Below are positions 16,712 to 26,078 of a stretch of 64,000 nucleotides of DNA, piece by piece (the stretch's first letter is position 1; every line of letters begins with the position of its first letter). The translations under genes were made by a program, and so were the position numbers. This DNA comes from Maricaulis sp. (GTDB lineage: Bacteria; Pseudomonadota; Alphaproteobacteria; Caulobacterales; Maricaulaceae): positions 54,805 through 118,804 of the forward strand of contig NZMJ01000058.1 of the NCBI GenBank assembly GCA_002692855.1, given 5' to 3'. The notes beneath the pieces were generated by a model, which saw nothing but the letters and a program-made list of their open reading frames with translations, searched no databases and was not told where the DNA came from.

Positions 16712-17610
16712 GCCGCACCATCGAGATTGTCGAAGTCGGTCCCCGCGACGGCTTGCAGAACGACCCCGTCCTGATGCCGACCGAGGTGAAGCTGGACTTC
16801 ATCGACCGGCTGATCACCGCCGGGGTGCGGCGCATGGAAGTGGCGAGCTTCGTCAATCCGAAACTGGTACCGGCGATGGCCGATTCCGACGCGATTATGG
16901 CCCGCGTTCCGCGTGACCGTGGCGTGAAATATATCGGCCTGGCCCTCAATGAACGCGGCATGCGCCGGGCGATCGATACCGGCTGCGATGAGGTCAATTT
17001 CGTGATGGTCGCGTCGGAGGGTTTCGGCAAGGCGAACCAGAATGCGACGCCGGAAGACACGGCAGACCTGTTCGACCGGATCGCGGTCCTGGCCCATGAC
17101 GCGAACATTCCCGTGTCGGTAACGATTTCGGTGGCCTTCGGAGATCCGTTCGACGGCGAAGTTCCGGTCGACCGCGTCGCCATGTTGGCCGGCCGCGCGG
17201 CTCGGGCGGGCGCGATGGAAATTGCCCTTGGCGACACGATCGGTGTCGCCAATCCCTGGGACGTCCGCGACCGGATCGCTGCCGTTCGCGCCGCGGCGCC
17301 TGATGCCCGTCTGCGCCTGCACTTCCACAACACGCGCAACACGGCGCTCGCCAATATCTATGCAGCCGTGGAAGCGGGCGTCGACGTGATCGACGCGTCC
17401 TGCGGCGGGATCGGCGGATGCCCGTTTGCTCCGAAGGCGACCGGCAATGTCGCGACCGAAGATGTCGTCTACATGCTGCACCGCGCCGGCTTCGACACCG
17501 GGATCGACCTCGACGGCATGATCGACACGGCGCGCTGGCTTGAATCAGAAGGGTTGAAACACCCGGTCGCGTCTATGGTGGCCAAGGCGGGCGGGTTTCC
17601 GGCCCGCTAG
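16708..17610 (+). CDS. Hydroxymethylglutaryl-CoA lyase
   Basis: A 300-residue TIM-barrel enzyme of the HMGL-like family. VGPRDGLQN (10-18) gives the metal and catalytic Arg/Asp, GCDEVNFVMVASEG follows, LHFHNTRNTA carries the metal histidines, and the catalytic-Cys loop reads GGIGGCPFAPKATGN. It cleaves HMG-CoA to acetoacetate and acetyl-CoA in leucine breakdown. The start is the ATG at 16708, with GGAGG at 16696-16700, overlapping the preceding stop. That makes it look co-translated with a glycosyltransferase, an odd functional pairing. No other leucine-degradation gene is in the window. Confidence 0.92.
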   Translation: MSRTIEIVEVGPRDGLQNDPVLMPTEVKLDFIDRLITAGVRRMEVASFVNPKLVPAMADSDAIMARVPRDRGVKYIGLALNERGMRRAIDTGCDEVNFVMVASEGFGKANQNATPEDTADLFDRIAVLAHDANIPVSVTISVAFGDPFDGEVPVDRVAMLAGRAARAGAMEIALGDTIGVANPWDVRDRIAAVRAAAPDARLRLHFHNTRNTALANIYAAVEAGVDVIDASCGGIGGCPFAPKATGNVATEDVVYMLHRAGFDTGIDLDGMIDTARWLESEGLKHPVASMVAKAGGFPAR

Positions 17611-18524
17611 TCGTCCAAGCCGCGTACGCGCCTCACAAGGCCTTCGATCCAGCCGCGCACCCAGATGTAGATCGACCGCGCGACGATCAGCCCATAGATG
17701 AACGGGATCGCGATGATGGTCATCACACGCTGCGGGAAGCGGGCGTAGAATTTCCAGAAATAGCGCCTGAAGCCGTGGGCCTTGTTCCATTCAACGCGGA
17801 ACAGGCTGGCCTCGCTGGTCGATCCGTAGTGCAACAATTCCGCGCGCGGCTCGAACAGGACTTCACCGCCCGCCTCCAGGACCCGGCGGCACAGGTCAAT
17901 ATCCTCGACGTGGAGGAAATAGCGTTCGTCGAACCGGCCAAGCGCGTTGAAGTCATCCCGGCGCATCATCAGGGCAGCGCCGGAGGTCACATCAATCCGG
18001 ATCGGGCCCGGGGGAACCGGATCGCGCTCCCGGTGGATGTCGTGAAAGGCACGGCCGAAGACCGGTTCCAGCCGGTGCAGTCCCAGGAAACCCACCAGCG
18101 CCGTCCACGGGGTCAGAAGCCCCCGGCGCGCGCCGCGTTGTTCACGGCCATTCTTGTCGAGCACGCGCGCGCCGACGATCCACGGCCGCCGCGCCGTCTC
18201 CCCGGTTTCGACCAGGCGCGATGCGACTCCAGGCGCCAGGACCGCATCGGGGTTCAGAAAGAAGATGAAATCGCCGCTCGCCTGGTCCGCACCCAGATTG
18301 CAGCCCTTGGAGAACCCCAGATTGCCGCCGCTGGCGATGAAGGTCATGCGTTCATTCGCATCAGCCATCACGCGCAGCTCGGCCTCCACCTCGGGCGGAT
18401 TGTCGTGGTTCACGAGGATGAATTCATCGACGTCGGGCGCCGCGAGCACGGCCCTGACGGCTTCACGCAAATGCGGTCCGGTTCGCCATGTCACCATGAC
18501 GACGCTGACACGACCCAGGGACAT
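17607..18524 (-). CDS. GT2 glycosyltransferase, rhamnosyltransferase (WbbL) type
   Basis: A 305-residue enzyme with a GT-A domain: VVMVTWRTGPHL near the start, GGNLGFSKGCNLGA and FLNPDAVLAPG for donor binding, TSGAALMMRRDDF and the acceptor motif RYFLHVEDIDLCRR. This set is typical of WbbL-like rhamnosyl or related transferases of surface polysaccharide assembly. A C-terminal hydrophobic segment (IIAIPFIYGLIVARSIY) probably attaches it to the membrane. It overlaps the upstream O-antigen ligase gene by ATGA. The stop overlaps the convergent HMG-CoA lyase stop by four bases. Confidence 0.87.
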   Translation of the reverse strand: MSLGRVSVVMVTWRTGPHLREAVRAVLAAPDVDEFILVNHDNPPEVEAELRVMADANERMTFIASGGNLGFSKGCNLGADQASGDFIFFLNPDAVLAPGVASRLVETGETARRPWIVGARVLDKNGREQRGARRGLLTPWTALVGFLGLHRLEPVFGRAFHDIHRERDPVPPGPIRIDVTSGAALMMRRDDFNALGRFDERYFLHVEDIDLCRRVLEAGGEVLFEPRAELLHYGSTSEASLFRVEWNKAHGFRRYFWKFYARFPQRVMTIIAIPFIYGLIVARSIYIWVRGWIEGLVRRVRGLDD

Positions 18525-19729
18525 CAGTTGCGCCCCCGCGCGCCGAGGAAGCTGCACCCGCCGATCGCGATGGCCACGGAGGCCAGCAGCCAATCCTGCC
18601 ACACGCCATAGCTGCCCATGATCAGCACGGTGTGGACGGTCACGACCCACGCAATCGACGCAGCCTGCAAGCGCGACAGGCGCGGTGCACCGGCCACCCG
18701 TCCGCCGATCATGACCAGCGCAAATGCCAGCAGCATGGCGCCAAATCCGCCGGTCTCGAGCCAGACATTGAGCGCGGCATTGTGGGGGTGAAGCGGCAAC
18801 AGGTCGAAGCTGACGCCGCGAATCTCGGCCGGTCCGCCCAGCACGCGCGACGCGTCCAGCCCCCAGCCGGCCCACAGGCGTTCACCCAGCTGGTCGGAGG
18901 TGTATTCCCAGATCTCCAGGCGCATCACCCACGATGTCGGCAGCGAGTCGAGCAGGCTGTCGGGCAAGGCACCGATCAGGCCCGGCAGGGTCAGCGGCAC
19001 GACGATGAACGTACCGGCGACCAGTCCGAACAGCGCTGACAGGAATCCGCGCGGCCGCATATAGGCGATGCTGGCGGCGATGATGGCTGCAAACAGCGCC
19101 ACGATATTGATCTCGGTCGAGAAGCCGAACGCGGTCAGTGCGGCGAGCGCCAGGATGATCAGGCCGATCATCGGGCCACCCTCGCGCCAGGCCAGCGCGC
19201 CGGCGGGGCCGGCAAGCAGGATCATCACCGCCGCGCCATGTCCGAGGCTCTTGTTGACCAGGTCCTGGAGGTCCGCGCCCACCGGGGCGCCGCCCTCCAC
19301 CGCCAGCTTGAATGACAGCGTGCCGGCCCCTCCGGTGATGGATTCGGACACGAAGAACAGGCCAAGCGCGATGGTCGTGAACATCAGCGCCGCTTCGGCG
19401 CGCGTCTTCCACCGGCCGTCCAGCTGGGCCATCGCCATCGCGAAGGCGGCATAGGCCGGGACGCCGAATGCCAGTTTCCACACCAGGTCCGGACGGTCGT
19501 AGGGCGACCACAGAAAGCTCAGACACGCCCACGCCAGGAAGAGTCCCGCCGCGATCGCCTCCCAGGGGGCTTCGCGGCGGAACTCCATGACGGAACGGGC
19601 CGGGAAGGCCAGAATGCCGGCAAAGAAGGCGAAGCCGGCAACCATCAATCCTCCGGCCACGGCGCTGACGAAGGTCAGGCCGAACAGGACGATTGCAATG
19701 AAGCCCATGCGGGCCTGCCCGTTCACCAT
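18524..19729 (-). CDS. O-antigen ligase (WaaL/Wzy-like) family membrane protein
   Basis: A 401-residue polytopic protein with about ten to twelve helices. LFLAWACLSFLWSPYDRP near 65-80 and the late periplasmic loop LWAGWGLDAS ... LPLHPHNAALNVWLETG are the conserved marks of the O-antigen ligase/Wzy-C family; the His in HPHN is the usual catalytic candidate. It would join undecaprenyl-linked glycan to lipid A-core or polymerise repeat units. It is coupled to the GT2 gene downstream. The start may be the ATG at 19729 or the one seven codons later. Confidence 0.85.
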   Translation of the reverse strand: MVNGQARMGFIAIVLFGLTFVSAVAGGLMVAGFAFFAGILAFPARSVMEFRREAPWEAIAAGLFLAWACLSFLWSPYDRPDLVWKLAFGVPAYAAFAMAMAQLDGRWKTRAEAALMFTTIALGLFFVSESITGGAGTLSFKLAVEGGAPVGADLQDLVNKSLGHGAAVMILLAGPAGALAWREGGPMIGLIILALAALTAFGFSTEINIVALFAAIIAASIAYMRPRGFLSALFGLVAGTFIVVPLTLPGLIGALPDSLLDSLPTSWVMRLEIWEYTSDQLGERLWAGWGLDASRVLGGPAEIRGVSFDLLPLHPHNAALNVWLETGGFGAMLLAFALVMIGGRVAGAPRLSRLQAASIAWVVTVHTVLIMGSYGVWQDWLLASVAIAIGGCSFLGARGRN

Positions 19730-19756
19730 GCGCGTTGCCGCCTTCCTTGCGCGAGC

Positions 19757-21688
19757 CTAGCGGCGCTTCAGGTCGGGAGGGGTGGCCTCCGCGCCCAGTC
19801 GTTCGCACGCAGCATCGAGGGCCATGACTTCCTGATTGCGGCCTTCGGCCCCGAGGAAGCGCAAGGCGACGGTCTTTTCCTCCGCCTCCTTGCGGCCCAC
19901 CACGGCAATCACCGGGGCTTTCGCGAGCGAGTGTTCGCGGACCTTGTAGTTGATCTTTTCGTTGCGCAGATCGACCTTGGCCCGCAAGCCTGCCGCCTTC
20001 AAGGCCGCGACCACTTCCAGGGCGTAGTCATCGGCCTCCGACGTGATCGTGGCGACGACGACCTGCGTCGGGGCCAGCCACATCGGGAATTTGCCCGCGT
20101 GGTTCTCGATCAGGATGCCGATGAAGCGTTCAAACGACCCCAGGATCGCGCGGTGCAGCATGACCGGGCGGTGCTTGGCTCCGTCCTCGCCCGTAAACTC
20201 CGCATCGAGGCGGTCGGGCAGGACGAAGTCCACCTGCAACGTCCCGCATTGCCAGTCACGGCCAATGGCATCGCGCAGCACGAATTCCAGCTTCGGGCCA
20301 TAGAAGGCGCCTTCGCCGGGATTGAGGATCACTTCGACGCCCGCCGCTGCCGTGGCATCACGCAGCGCGTTCTCGGCCCGGTCCCACGTTGCGTCGTCGC
20401 CGGCGCGTGTTTCGGGACGGTCCGAGAATTTCACCACGAAGTTGTCAAAGCCCAGATCGGCATAGACCGACGTCAGCAGGTCGATGAAGGCTTTCGTCTC
20501 GTCCTCGATCTGGTCTTCAAGGCAGAAGATGTGCGCATCGTCCTGAACAAAGCCGCGCACCCGCATCAGCCCGTGCAATGCGCCGGACGGCTCATAGCGG
20601 CTGCACGAGCCGAATTCGGCCATGCGCAGCGGCAGGTCGCGGTAGGACCGCTGGCCCGTGCGGAAGATCTGGACGTGGGCCGGGCAGTTCATCGGCTTGA
20701 GGGCCAGCACTTCGCCGTCCTCGGTCTGGGCCGTGAACATGTGCTCGCCGAATTTCTCCCAGTGCCCGGATTTCTCCCACAGCGTCCGGTCGATCAGCAT
20801 CGGCGTTTTGACTTCCTGGTAGTCTTCCGCCTGGAGCCGGCGGCGAATGTAGTTCTCCAGCGTCCGGTAGATCGTCCAGCCCTGGTCGTGCCAGAAGACC
20901 TGTCCGCGCGCCTCTTCCTGCATGTGGAAGAGGTCCATCGCCTTGCCCAGCTTGCGGTGATCGCGCTTCTCGGCTTCCTCGATGCGGTTCAGGTGGTCTT
21001 TCAGCTGGTTGTCATTGGCCCAGGCCGTTCCGTAGATGCGTTGCAGCATCGCGTTGCGGTGATCGCCGCGCCAATAGGCACCGGCCACCTTCATCAGCTT
21101 GAACGCCTTGCCGATCTTGCCCGTCGAGGGCAGGTGCGGACCACGGCACAGATCGATCCAGTCGCCCTGGCGGTAGATCGTGATCTCCTCGTCCTCGGGC
21201 AGGTCGCGGATCAGCTCGGCCTTGTACTTTTCGCCGATCTTTTCGAAGTGGGCGATGGCGTCATTGCGGTCCCACACCTCGCGCACGAAGGGCAGGTCGC
21301 GGTCGACAATGTCGGCCATGCGCTTCTCGATCGCCTCGAAGTCCTCCGTCGAGAAGGGCTCGTCGCGTGCGAAGTCGTAATAGAAGCCGTCCTCGATCGA
21401 CGGGCCGATCGTCACCTGCGTGCCGGGAAACAACTCCTGCACCGCCTGGGCGAGTATATGCGCCGTATCGTGGCGGATGATGTCGAGGCCGTCGGCCTGG
21501 TCGCGCGTGACCAGCTCGACCCGGGCATCGCCCGGCAGGGGGCGGTTGAGGTCCCAGTCCTGTCCGTTCACGCGGGCAAACAGCGCCTTCTTGGCGAGGG
21601 ATTTTGAAATCCCCTCGGCCAGGTCCATCGGCGAAGCGCCATCGGGCAGTTCGCGTTTCGCGCCATCGGGCAATTGTACATGGATCAT
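19757..21688 (-). CDS. thrS: Threonine-tRNA ligase
   Basis: A 643-residue class II aminoacyl-tRNA synthetase of full length. It has an N-terminal TGS domain (1-62), an editing domain with HDTAH (74-78), and the catalytic core with motif 2 ([15 protein letters not shown]), the zinc Cys in NCPAH and motif 3 ([14 protein letters not shown]). The C-terminal anticodon domain begins near TQVVVATI. It charges tRNA-Thr and clears mis-acylated Ser. The stop of yidD upstream overlaps its start (ATGA), so both are in one transcript. Confidence 0.97.
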   Translation of the reverse strand: MIHVQLPDGAKRELPDGASPMDLAEGISKSLAKKALFARVNGQDWDLNRPLPGDARVELVTRDQADGLDIIRHDTAHILAQAVQELFPGTQVTIGPSIEDGFYYDFARDEPFSTEDFEAIEKRMADIVDRDLPFVREVWDRNDAIAHFEKIGEKYKAELIRDLPEDEEITIYRQGDWIDLCRGPHLPSTGKIGKAFKLMKVAGAYWRGDHRNAMLQRIYGTAWANDNQLKDHLNRIEEAEKRDHRKLGKAMDLFHMQEEARGQVFWHDQGWTIYRTLENYIRRRLQAEDYQEVKTPMLIDRTLWEKSGHWEKFGEHMFTAQTEDGEVLALKPMNCPAHVQIFRTGQRSYRDLPLRMAEFGSCSRYEPSGALHGLMRVRGFVQDDAHIFCLEDQIEDETKAFIDLLTSVYADLGFDNFVVKFSDRPETRAGDDATWDRAENALRDATAAAGVEVILNPGEGAFYGPKLEFVLRDAIGRDWQCGTLQVDFVLPDRLDAEFTGEDGAKHRPVMLHRAILGSFERFIGILIENHAGKFPMWLAPTQVVVATITSEADDYALEVVAALKAAGLRAKVDLRNEKINYKVREHSLAKAPVIAVVGRKEAEEKTVALRFLGAEGRNQEVMALDAACERLGAEATPPDLKRR

Positions 21689-22047
21689 TTTTGTATCTCG
21701 TCGTCTCTTTGGCCCGCCGGCGGCGTTATCTGGCGTCGGGGCGGATCACGAAAGCGCGTGATCGCCCAGAATGGCACGTCCTTGCGTTCGCGAGGCGCCG
21801 GGTCGTATCCGTGCGTGCCGCCGGGGCGGCAACGCAAGAGGCGGCCCGCCGTCAGAAAGAAGCCTCTCCAGCCTCCCTGCGCGCGGATGGAGTCCACACC
21901 ATAGTGCGAGCACGAGGGTTCGTGCCTGCAGCGGACTCCCAGCGCGTAGACAACAGGCGAAAGCGTCCACTGATAGAGGCGCAAGGCCCCGATCATCAAA
22001 ACGCCGGCCGGGCCGGAACCCGTCGCTTGTCCTTTCTGCGAACGCAT
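21685..22047 (-). CDS. yidD: Membrane protein insertion efficiency factor YidD
   Basis: A 120-residue YidD-family protein (usual core about 70-90 residues). [13 protein letters not shown] (amphipathic helix), [11 protein letters not shown] with three cysteines, and [26 protein letters not shown] are diagnostic. It assists YidC/Sec in inserting inner-membrane proteins. The C-terminal extension is basic and Pro/Arg-rich, as is common. The ATG at 22047 is preferred. It overlaps thrS by four bases; in many bacteria yidD sits with rnpA and yidC instead, so this pairing is specific to the lineage. Confidence 0.9.
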   Translation of the reverse strand: MRSQKGQATGSGPAGVLMIGALRLYQWTLSPVVYALGVRCRHEPSCSHYGVDSIRAQGGWRGFFLTAGRLLRCRPGGTHGYDPAPRERKDVPFWAITRFRDPPRRQITPPAGQRDDEIQK

Positions 22048-22201
22048 GGTCGTGACTTGCCTTTTAGCGCCGCCTGTTGGCGTGTCCACCGGGTCTTCCC
22101 GGTCGGGACCTGTCGCCAGGCGGGAAATTCACGTCAATCGGGTTGGAATTCGCTGTTCCGGACCTCACGGGGATCCGCGCCGGCAGGCGCGGCCGCAGGC
22201 C

Positions 22202-22651
22202 CTATCCAGTGAGGGTGGTTTCGGTGGCCGTGTTGAGCGCGGCGGCGCAGGCGTCTGCCGCCGCCTCGAAGGCGAGACGGATCGAGGCATGGCGCGCGGG
22301 ATAGGCACGCGCCGCTTCGAGAACCGACAATTCGGCGAACCGGCCTTCGGGCGCGTCCGCACCTTTCAGCATGGCGGCCAGGGCGTCGCGGGCGTCGGCA
22401 ATCTCGGCCGGCGTCGCACCGATGGCATGTTTCGCAAGGATGGATGCAGACGCCTGTCCCAGCGCACAGGCTTTCACCTGCAGCGCAATGTCACTGACTG
22501 CGCCGCGCTCCAGCGCGATCTCCACCCCGACCTCGGACCCGCACAGGCGGGACACGCGGCGTGCGGAACCGTCCGGGCGGTCCAGCCGTCCGATATGCGG
22601 AATGTCCGCCGCGAGACGCAAAATCTCGCTGGAATAGAGCGCGTCACTCAT
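22202..22651 (-). CDS. NifU/IscU-like iron-sulfur cluster scaffold protein
   Basis: A 149-residue protein of the NifU_N/IscU superfamily. SRLCGSEVGVEIAL holds the first scaffold cysteine and VKACALGQASASIL the second. The third, usually after an 'R-x-C' turn, is not at the expected spot (PARHASIRLAFEAA). A Cys nearby (ADACAAAL) may or may not replace it. This variant occurs in an alphaproteobacterial subgroup annotated as iron-sulfur assembly scaffold. It may hold or deliver clusters, but classical scaffold function is uncertain. No other isc/suf gene is near. Confidence 0.75.
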   Translation of the reverse strand: MSDALYSSEILRLAADIPHIGRLDRPDGSARRVSRLCGSEVGVEIALERGAVSDIALQVKACALGQASASILAKHAIGATPAEIADARDALAAMLKGADAPEGRFAELSVLEAARAYPARHASIRLAFEAAADACAAALNTATETTLTG

Positions 22652-22714
22652 GTCACCGCTGCATATAGGCGAAATGTGACCAAATCGGAATGGGGGTGTT
22701 CTTCATCGACCCAT

Positions 22715-22794
22715 CTGCCCCGGATTCATTCCGGGGCCTACCTTCGGTGCGAACAGGGCGATGACGGTAGGTCCCGGCACAAGGCCGGGACAGA
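22715..22794. repeat. Dispersed intergenic repeat, copy 2
   Basis: About 80 bases closely matching 44796-44872, differing mainly in the centre. It contains two hairpins: CCCCGGA-ttca-TTCCGGGG-like at the left and GTCCCGGC-acaag-GCCGGGAC at the right. It lies between the NifU-like gene and cysS. No ORF or transposase is associated. Confidence 0.75.
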
Positions 22795-22815
22795 CAGCCC
22801 TGCGAAATTGACGCT

Positions 22816-22885
22816 CCCCGGTTTCGCGGAGCGAAGACCGGGGTCCAGAACACCCGCTCCTCTGGATTCCGGCTTTCGCCGGAAT
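22816..22885. repeat. Two further palindromic elements downstream of cysS
   Basis: The first pairs CCCCGGT-TTCGC with GCGAA-g-ACCGGGG (22816-22843, three-base loop). The second is ATTCCGGC-tttc-GCCGGAAT (22866-22885). The second matches a short palindrome type widespread between genes of proteobacteria. They may act as transcript ends for cysS, but neither has a T-run. Confidence 0.6.
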
Positions 22886-22899
22886 GACGAAGAAAAGCG

Positions 22900-24276
22900 C
22901 TACCCCTTCCGCCAGGTGCTCCCCTCCGGACCGTCCTGCACGGACACGCCGCGCGCCGTGAGTTCACCGCGAAGCGTGTCGGCCGCAGCGAAATCCTTCG
23001 ACCGCCGTGCATCGGCGCGCGCCTCGACGAGTGCGTCGATGGCCTCGCGTTCCTCGGCCGTGAGGTCGGCCACGCCGAACCAGGCATCGGGATCAAGTTC
23101 CAGCAGGCCGAGCGCCCGACCCGCCGCCAGGAGGTCTGCTGCCGCCGCTTCGCGGTCCTCATTGGTCGCGGCGCGGTTGGCCTGGCCCGCCAGTTCGAAC
23201 AGCACGGCGAGGGCCTTCGGCGTGTTGAGGTCATCGGCCAGCGCCGCGTCCACGGCGTCCGGCACCGTGTGCGCCGGCTCGGCGCGGATACGCCGCAAAA
23301 CGCCATAGAGCCGGTCGAGCGACTTCATCGTCTGGTCAATCAGCGCGTCGGTCCAGTCGAGCGGCGCGCGGTAATGCCCCGTCAGCAGCGCATAGCGCAG
23401 TGCCTCTCCCGGCCAGGTTTTCACCAGCTCGTGGACGAGTTTCACGTTTCCGAGCGATTTCGACATCTTCTCGGAATCCATCGACAGGAAGCCGTTGTGC
23501 ATCCAGTAGCGCGCCATCGGCGCACCGCCATGGCTGCACATGGACTGCGCGATTTCGTTCTCGTGGTGCGGGAAGACGAGGTCCTGCCCGCCGCCGTGAA
23601 TGTCGATGGTTTGCCCGAGATGCGCTTCGGCCATGGCCGAGCATTCGATATGCCAGCCGGGGCGACCCTTGCCCCACGGGCTGTCCCAGCCCGGCTCGTC
23701 GTCCTTGGCGGGTTTCCACAGCACGAAGTCGGCGGCGTGCTTCTTGTAGGGAGCGACCTCGACGCGCGCGCCCGCAATCATGTCGTCCATGTCGCGCTTC
23801 GACAGCGCGCCATAGCCGTCATGGCTCTTGACCGAGAACAGGACATGGCCTTCGGCCTCGTAGGCGTGGCCCTTTGCGATCAGGTCCTCGATCATCGCAA
23901 CCATCGGTTCGATATGCTCGGTGCACAGCGGTTCGATCGTCGGCGCCTGCACGCCGAGCGCGCCCATATCGTCGCGGTAGATGCGGGTGAAATGCTCGGT
24001 GATCGCCGAGATCGGTTTGCCCGACTGGGCCGCCGCCTCGATGATCTTGTCGTCCACATCCGTGATATTGCGCGCATAGATGACGTGATCGTCGCCAAAG
24101 CGCCGCTTCAGGAAGCGGAACAGCGTGTCGAAAACCACGGCGGGGCGGGCATTGCCGATATGGGCATAGGAATAGACCGTCGGACCGCAGACATAGAGCG
24201 TCACCCGCTCGGGATTCCCGGGCGTGAAGACCTGCTTTTTGCCGGTCATCGTGTCGTGCAGCCTGATCTCGCTCAT
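22900..24276 (-). CDS. cysS: Cysteine-tRNA ligase
   Basis: A 458-residue class I synthetase of normal length. [19 protein letters not shown] carries the zinc Cys and the HIGH motif, NITDVDDKI follows, and the second signature is KMSKSLGN. Other zinc ligands are in [11 protein letters not shown] and HHENEIAQS. It charges tRNA-Cys. The ATG at 24276 gives the canonical start ([14 protein letters not shown]); an ATG ten codons upstream at 24306 has a better Shine-Dalgarno (AGGAA) and is a real alternative. Confidence 0.96.
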   Translation of the reverse strand: MSEIRLHDTMTGKKQVFTPGNPERVTLYVCGPTVYSYAHIGNARPAVVFDTLFRFLKRRFGDDHVIYARNITDVDDKIIEAAAQSGKPISAITEHFTRIYRDDMGALGVQAPTIEPLCTEHIEPMVAMIEDLIAKGHAYEAEGHVLFSVKSHDGYGALSKRDMDDMIAGARVEVAPYKKHAADFVLWKPAKDDEPGWDSPWGKGRPGWHIECSAMAEAHLGQTIDIHGGGQDLVFPHHENEIAQSMCSHGGAPMARYWMHNGFLSMDSEKMSKSLGNVKLVHELVKTWPGEALRYALLTGHYRAPLDWTDALIDQTMKSLDRLYGVLRRIRAEPAHTVPDAVDAALADDLNTPKALAVLFELAGQANRAATNEDREAAAADLLAAGRALGLLELDPDAWFGVADLTAEEREAIDALVEARADARRSKDFAAADTLRGELTARGVSVQDGPEGSTWRKG

Positions 24277-24483
24277 CGCCTGTCCGTTCGTGTCTGGGTG
24301 CTGCATGCAAATTTTTCCTGCGGGGAAAGCTTGGATGCAGCCGGTTCGCGCCCTACATAGCCGGGGCGCGAGGATGCGCAAACCGGAAGGACGGCGAATA
24401 CATCGGTGTTCGTACCTTCGATCCGGAAACCGGCACTACCCGAACGGGGATCAAGCCCCGGCGGACCCGATAACGGAAGGATC

Positions 24484-25122
24484 ATGAGCACGATGGATGC
24501 CCATAACCGGGACGCGCTGCGCGTTGTCTCCAACAAAAACCGCCCGACCCGCGAACAAGCTGAAGAGGCCGTCCGCACCCTGATCGCCTGGGCCGGGGAT
24601 GACCCGACCCGCGAAGGCCTGCTGGATACGCCCAAGCGCGTCGCCAAGGCGTGGGAGGAATGGTTCTCCGGCTACCAGGCCGATCCGGCCGAAGAACTCT
24701 CGCGCGTGTTCGAGGAAGTCGGCGGCTATGACGACCTGGTCCTGCTGACCAATATCGACGTCGAGAGTCATTGCGAGCACCACCTCGCCCCGATCCTCGG
24801 CGTGGCGCATGTCGCCTATCTGCCCAAGAGCAAGGTCGTCGGGATTTCCAAGATCGCCCGCGTCGTGGAAATCTTCTCCAAGCGCATGCAGACGCAGGAG
24901 ACGATGACCGCCCAGATCGCCAATGCCCTGATGGACGCGATGGATGCGCGCGGCGTCGCCGTGCTCGTCGATGCCAAGCACCAGTGCATGACGACCCGCG
25001 GCGTGCATCACCCGAATGTCTCGACCGTCACGACCACCTTCACCGGTGAGTTCAAGACCAATGACGAGCTGCGCGGCCGCTTCCTGCGCCACATCGACCG
25101 CGCGCAGGTCGTTCAGCGGTAA
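24484..25122 (+). CDS. folE: GTP cyclohydrolase I
   Basis: A 212-residue enzyme. It converts GTP to dihydroneopterin triphosphate, the first step to folate and related pterins. Zinc-site motifs are [11 protein letters not shown] and [31 protein letters not shown] and [18 protein letters not shown] are also typical. The ATG at 24484 has a good Shine-Dalgarno (GGAAGG). It is divergent from cysS and stands as a single gene followed by a strong hairpin. Confidence 0.96.
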   Translation: MSTMDAHNRDALRVVSNKNRPTREQAEEAVRTLIAWAGDDPTREGLLDTPKRVAKAWEEWFSGYQADPAEELSRVFEEVGGYDDLVLLTNIDVESHCEHHLAPILGVAHVAYLPKSKVVGISKIARVVEIFSKRMQTQETMTAQIANALMDAMDARGVAVLVDAKHQCMTTRGVHHPNVSTVTTTFTGEFKTNDELRGRFLRHIDRAQVVQR

Positions 25123-25145
25123 TCGCCAAGATCGTTTTGGGGTAA

Positions 25146-25167
25146 TCCGGAGGCGTCAGCCTCCGGA
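25146..25167 (+). terminator. Hairpin after folE
   Basis: A perfect 9-base stem with a 4-base loop (TCCGGAGGC-gtca-GCCTCCGGA) lies 24 bases after the folE stop. No T-run follows, so it may be a Rho-dependent end or an mRNA 3' protector. Confidence 0.55.
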
Positions 25168-25427
25168 CGCGTCCGCACGTCCGTTAGTGACGTAAACGCC
25201 GGGATGACGAGGCGAGTGCAGGGCGTGTAAAAAATCCAATCCAAAGATTCAATAGCCAAGAAAAACAGTCTTCTATTTTATAATCGTGAAGCGTACGTTT
25301 TCGCGCCGCGCAAGAAAAATTTGAAACTATTGGCAAAATATTGAAATAAAGAATACGGATATAAGGGCGACCCGCGCGGCGGGCAGTGGGCCTTGCGCTC
25401 CGGTTCTTACCCAAGTCAGGACACCCG
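25168..25427. other. Gene-free stretch with an AT-rich centre
   Basis: The gap between folE and the DM9-like gene holds no convincing ORF. Roughly 25215-25365 is strikingly AT-rich for this chromosome, with A- and T-runs. It probably contains the promoter of the following secreted-protein gene, but I could not pick out clear -35/-10 elements. Confidence 0.5.
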
Positions 25428-26015
25428 ATGAAATCGACGACGAACTGGATCGCACGTCTCGGTACGCGAGCGCTGCCGCTTGCGGCAATGGCGCTCGGCG
25501 CAGCGACTTTCAGCGCGTCCGCTGACGCACAGGAAGTCTATATCTGGGTCCGGCAGGACACGCCGCCGGTCGATTATGTTCATGCCGTTGGCGCGCCGCA
25601 GCGCCCGCTATGCCGCGTGACCGACAGTCAGACCAATTCTGCCAGCAATGGCAGTCTGTGGATCGGCTGGTTCGACGGCACGCAATGCGTCGTCTGGTAT
25701 TCAGGGCCTGTCCACAGCGCGCAGACGACGGATCTGCAGTTCCTGGTGCCGACACCGGGGCATACGACGCGCTGGGTCGAAATGACCACGACGTCGCCCA
25801 CTGAAAGGGTCGATGGCGATGCCCTGGTGGGCGGTCATAGTTCCTACATGCGCCGCGACATGCATATCTGCAGTGAGGGCGGATCGACGGGCTACATGTT
25901 TTGGGCCGTGGCTGGCGGCGAGCGCGGCTATTGCTCAACGAATTCGCCCGATCATCCGGGCGGCTATCCACCCATCTACAAACTGGTCGGCAGCATCGTC
26001 TCGATCTACGAATAG
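25428..26015 (+). CDS. Secreted protein resembling two DM9 (DUF3421) repeats
   Basis: A 195-residue protein with a signal peptide ending near SASADA-Q. The mature part shows two similar halves: HAVGAPQRPLCRV ... WFDGTQCVVWYSG ... LQFLVP, and DALVGGHSSYMRRDMHICS ... VAGGERGYCST ... IYKLVGS. Each has the order 'G-x-short loop-C-R-like, G-x-C, hydrophobic end' seen in DM9 repeats, which are mannose-binding lectin-like modules best known in invertebrates. The likeness is by eye and could be superficial. It is a lone gene preceded by an AT-rich stretch. Confidence 0.5.
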   Translation: MKSTTNWIARLGTRALPLAAMALGAATFSASADAQEVYIWVRQDTPPVDYVHAVGAPQRPLCRVTDSQTNSASNGSLWIGWFDGTQCVVWYSGPVHSAQTTDLQFLVPTPGHTTRWVEMTTTSPTERVDGDALVGGHSSYMRRDMHICSEGGSTGYMFWAVAGGERGYCSTNSPDHPGGYPPIYKLVGSIVSIYE

Positions 26016-26078
26016 CCCGGTCCCGGTTTCTCTGATTGAACACTTTCCAAGTTTGATGCGGTCGTTGATAACGCGGCC

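Noticed and set aside
19931..21607. 558-codon plus-strand open frame
   Set aside because: It is entirely antisense to thrS and shows no domain or plausible ribosome-binding site.
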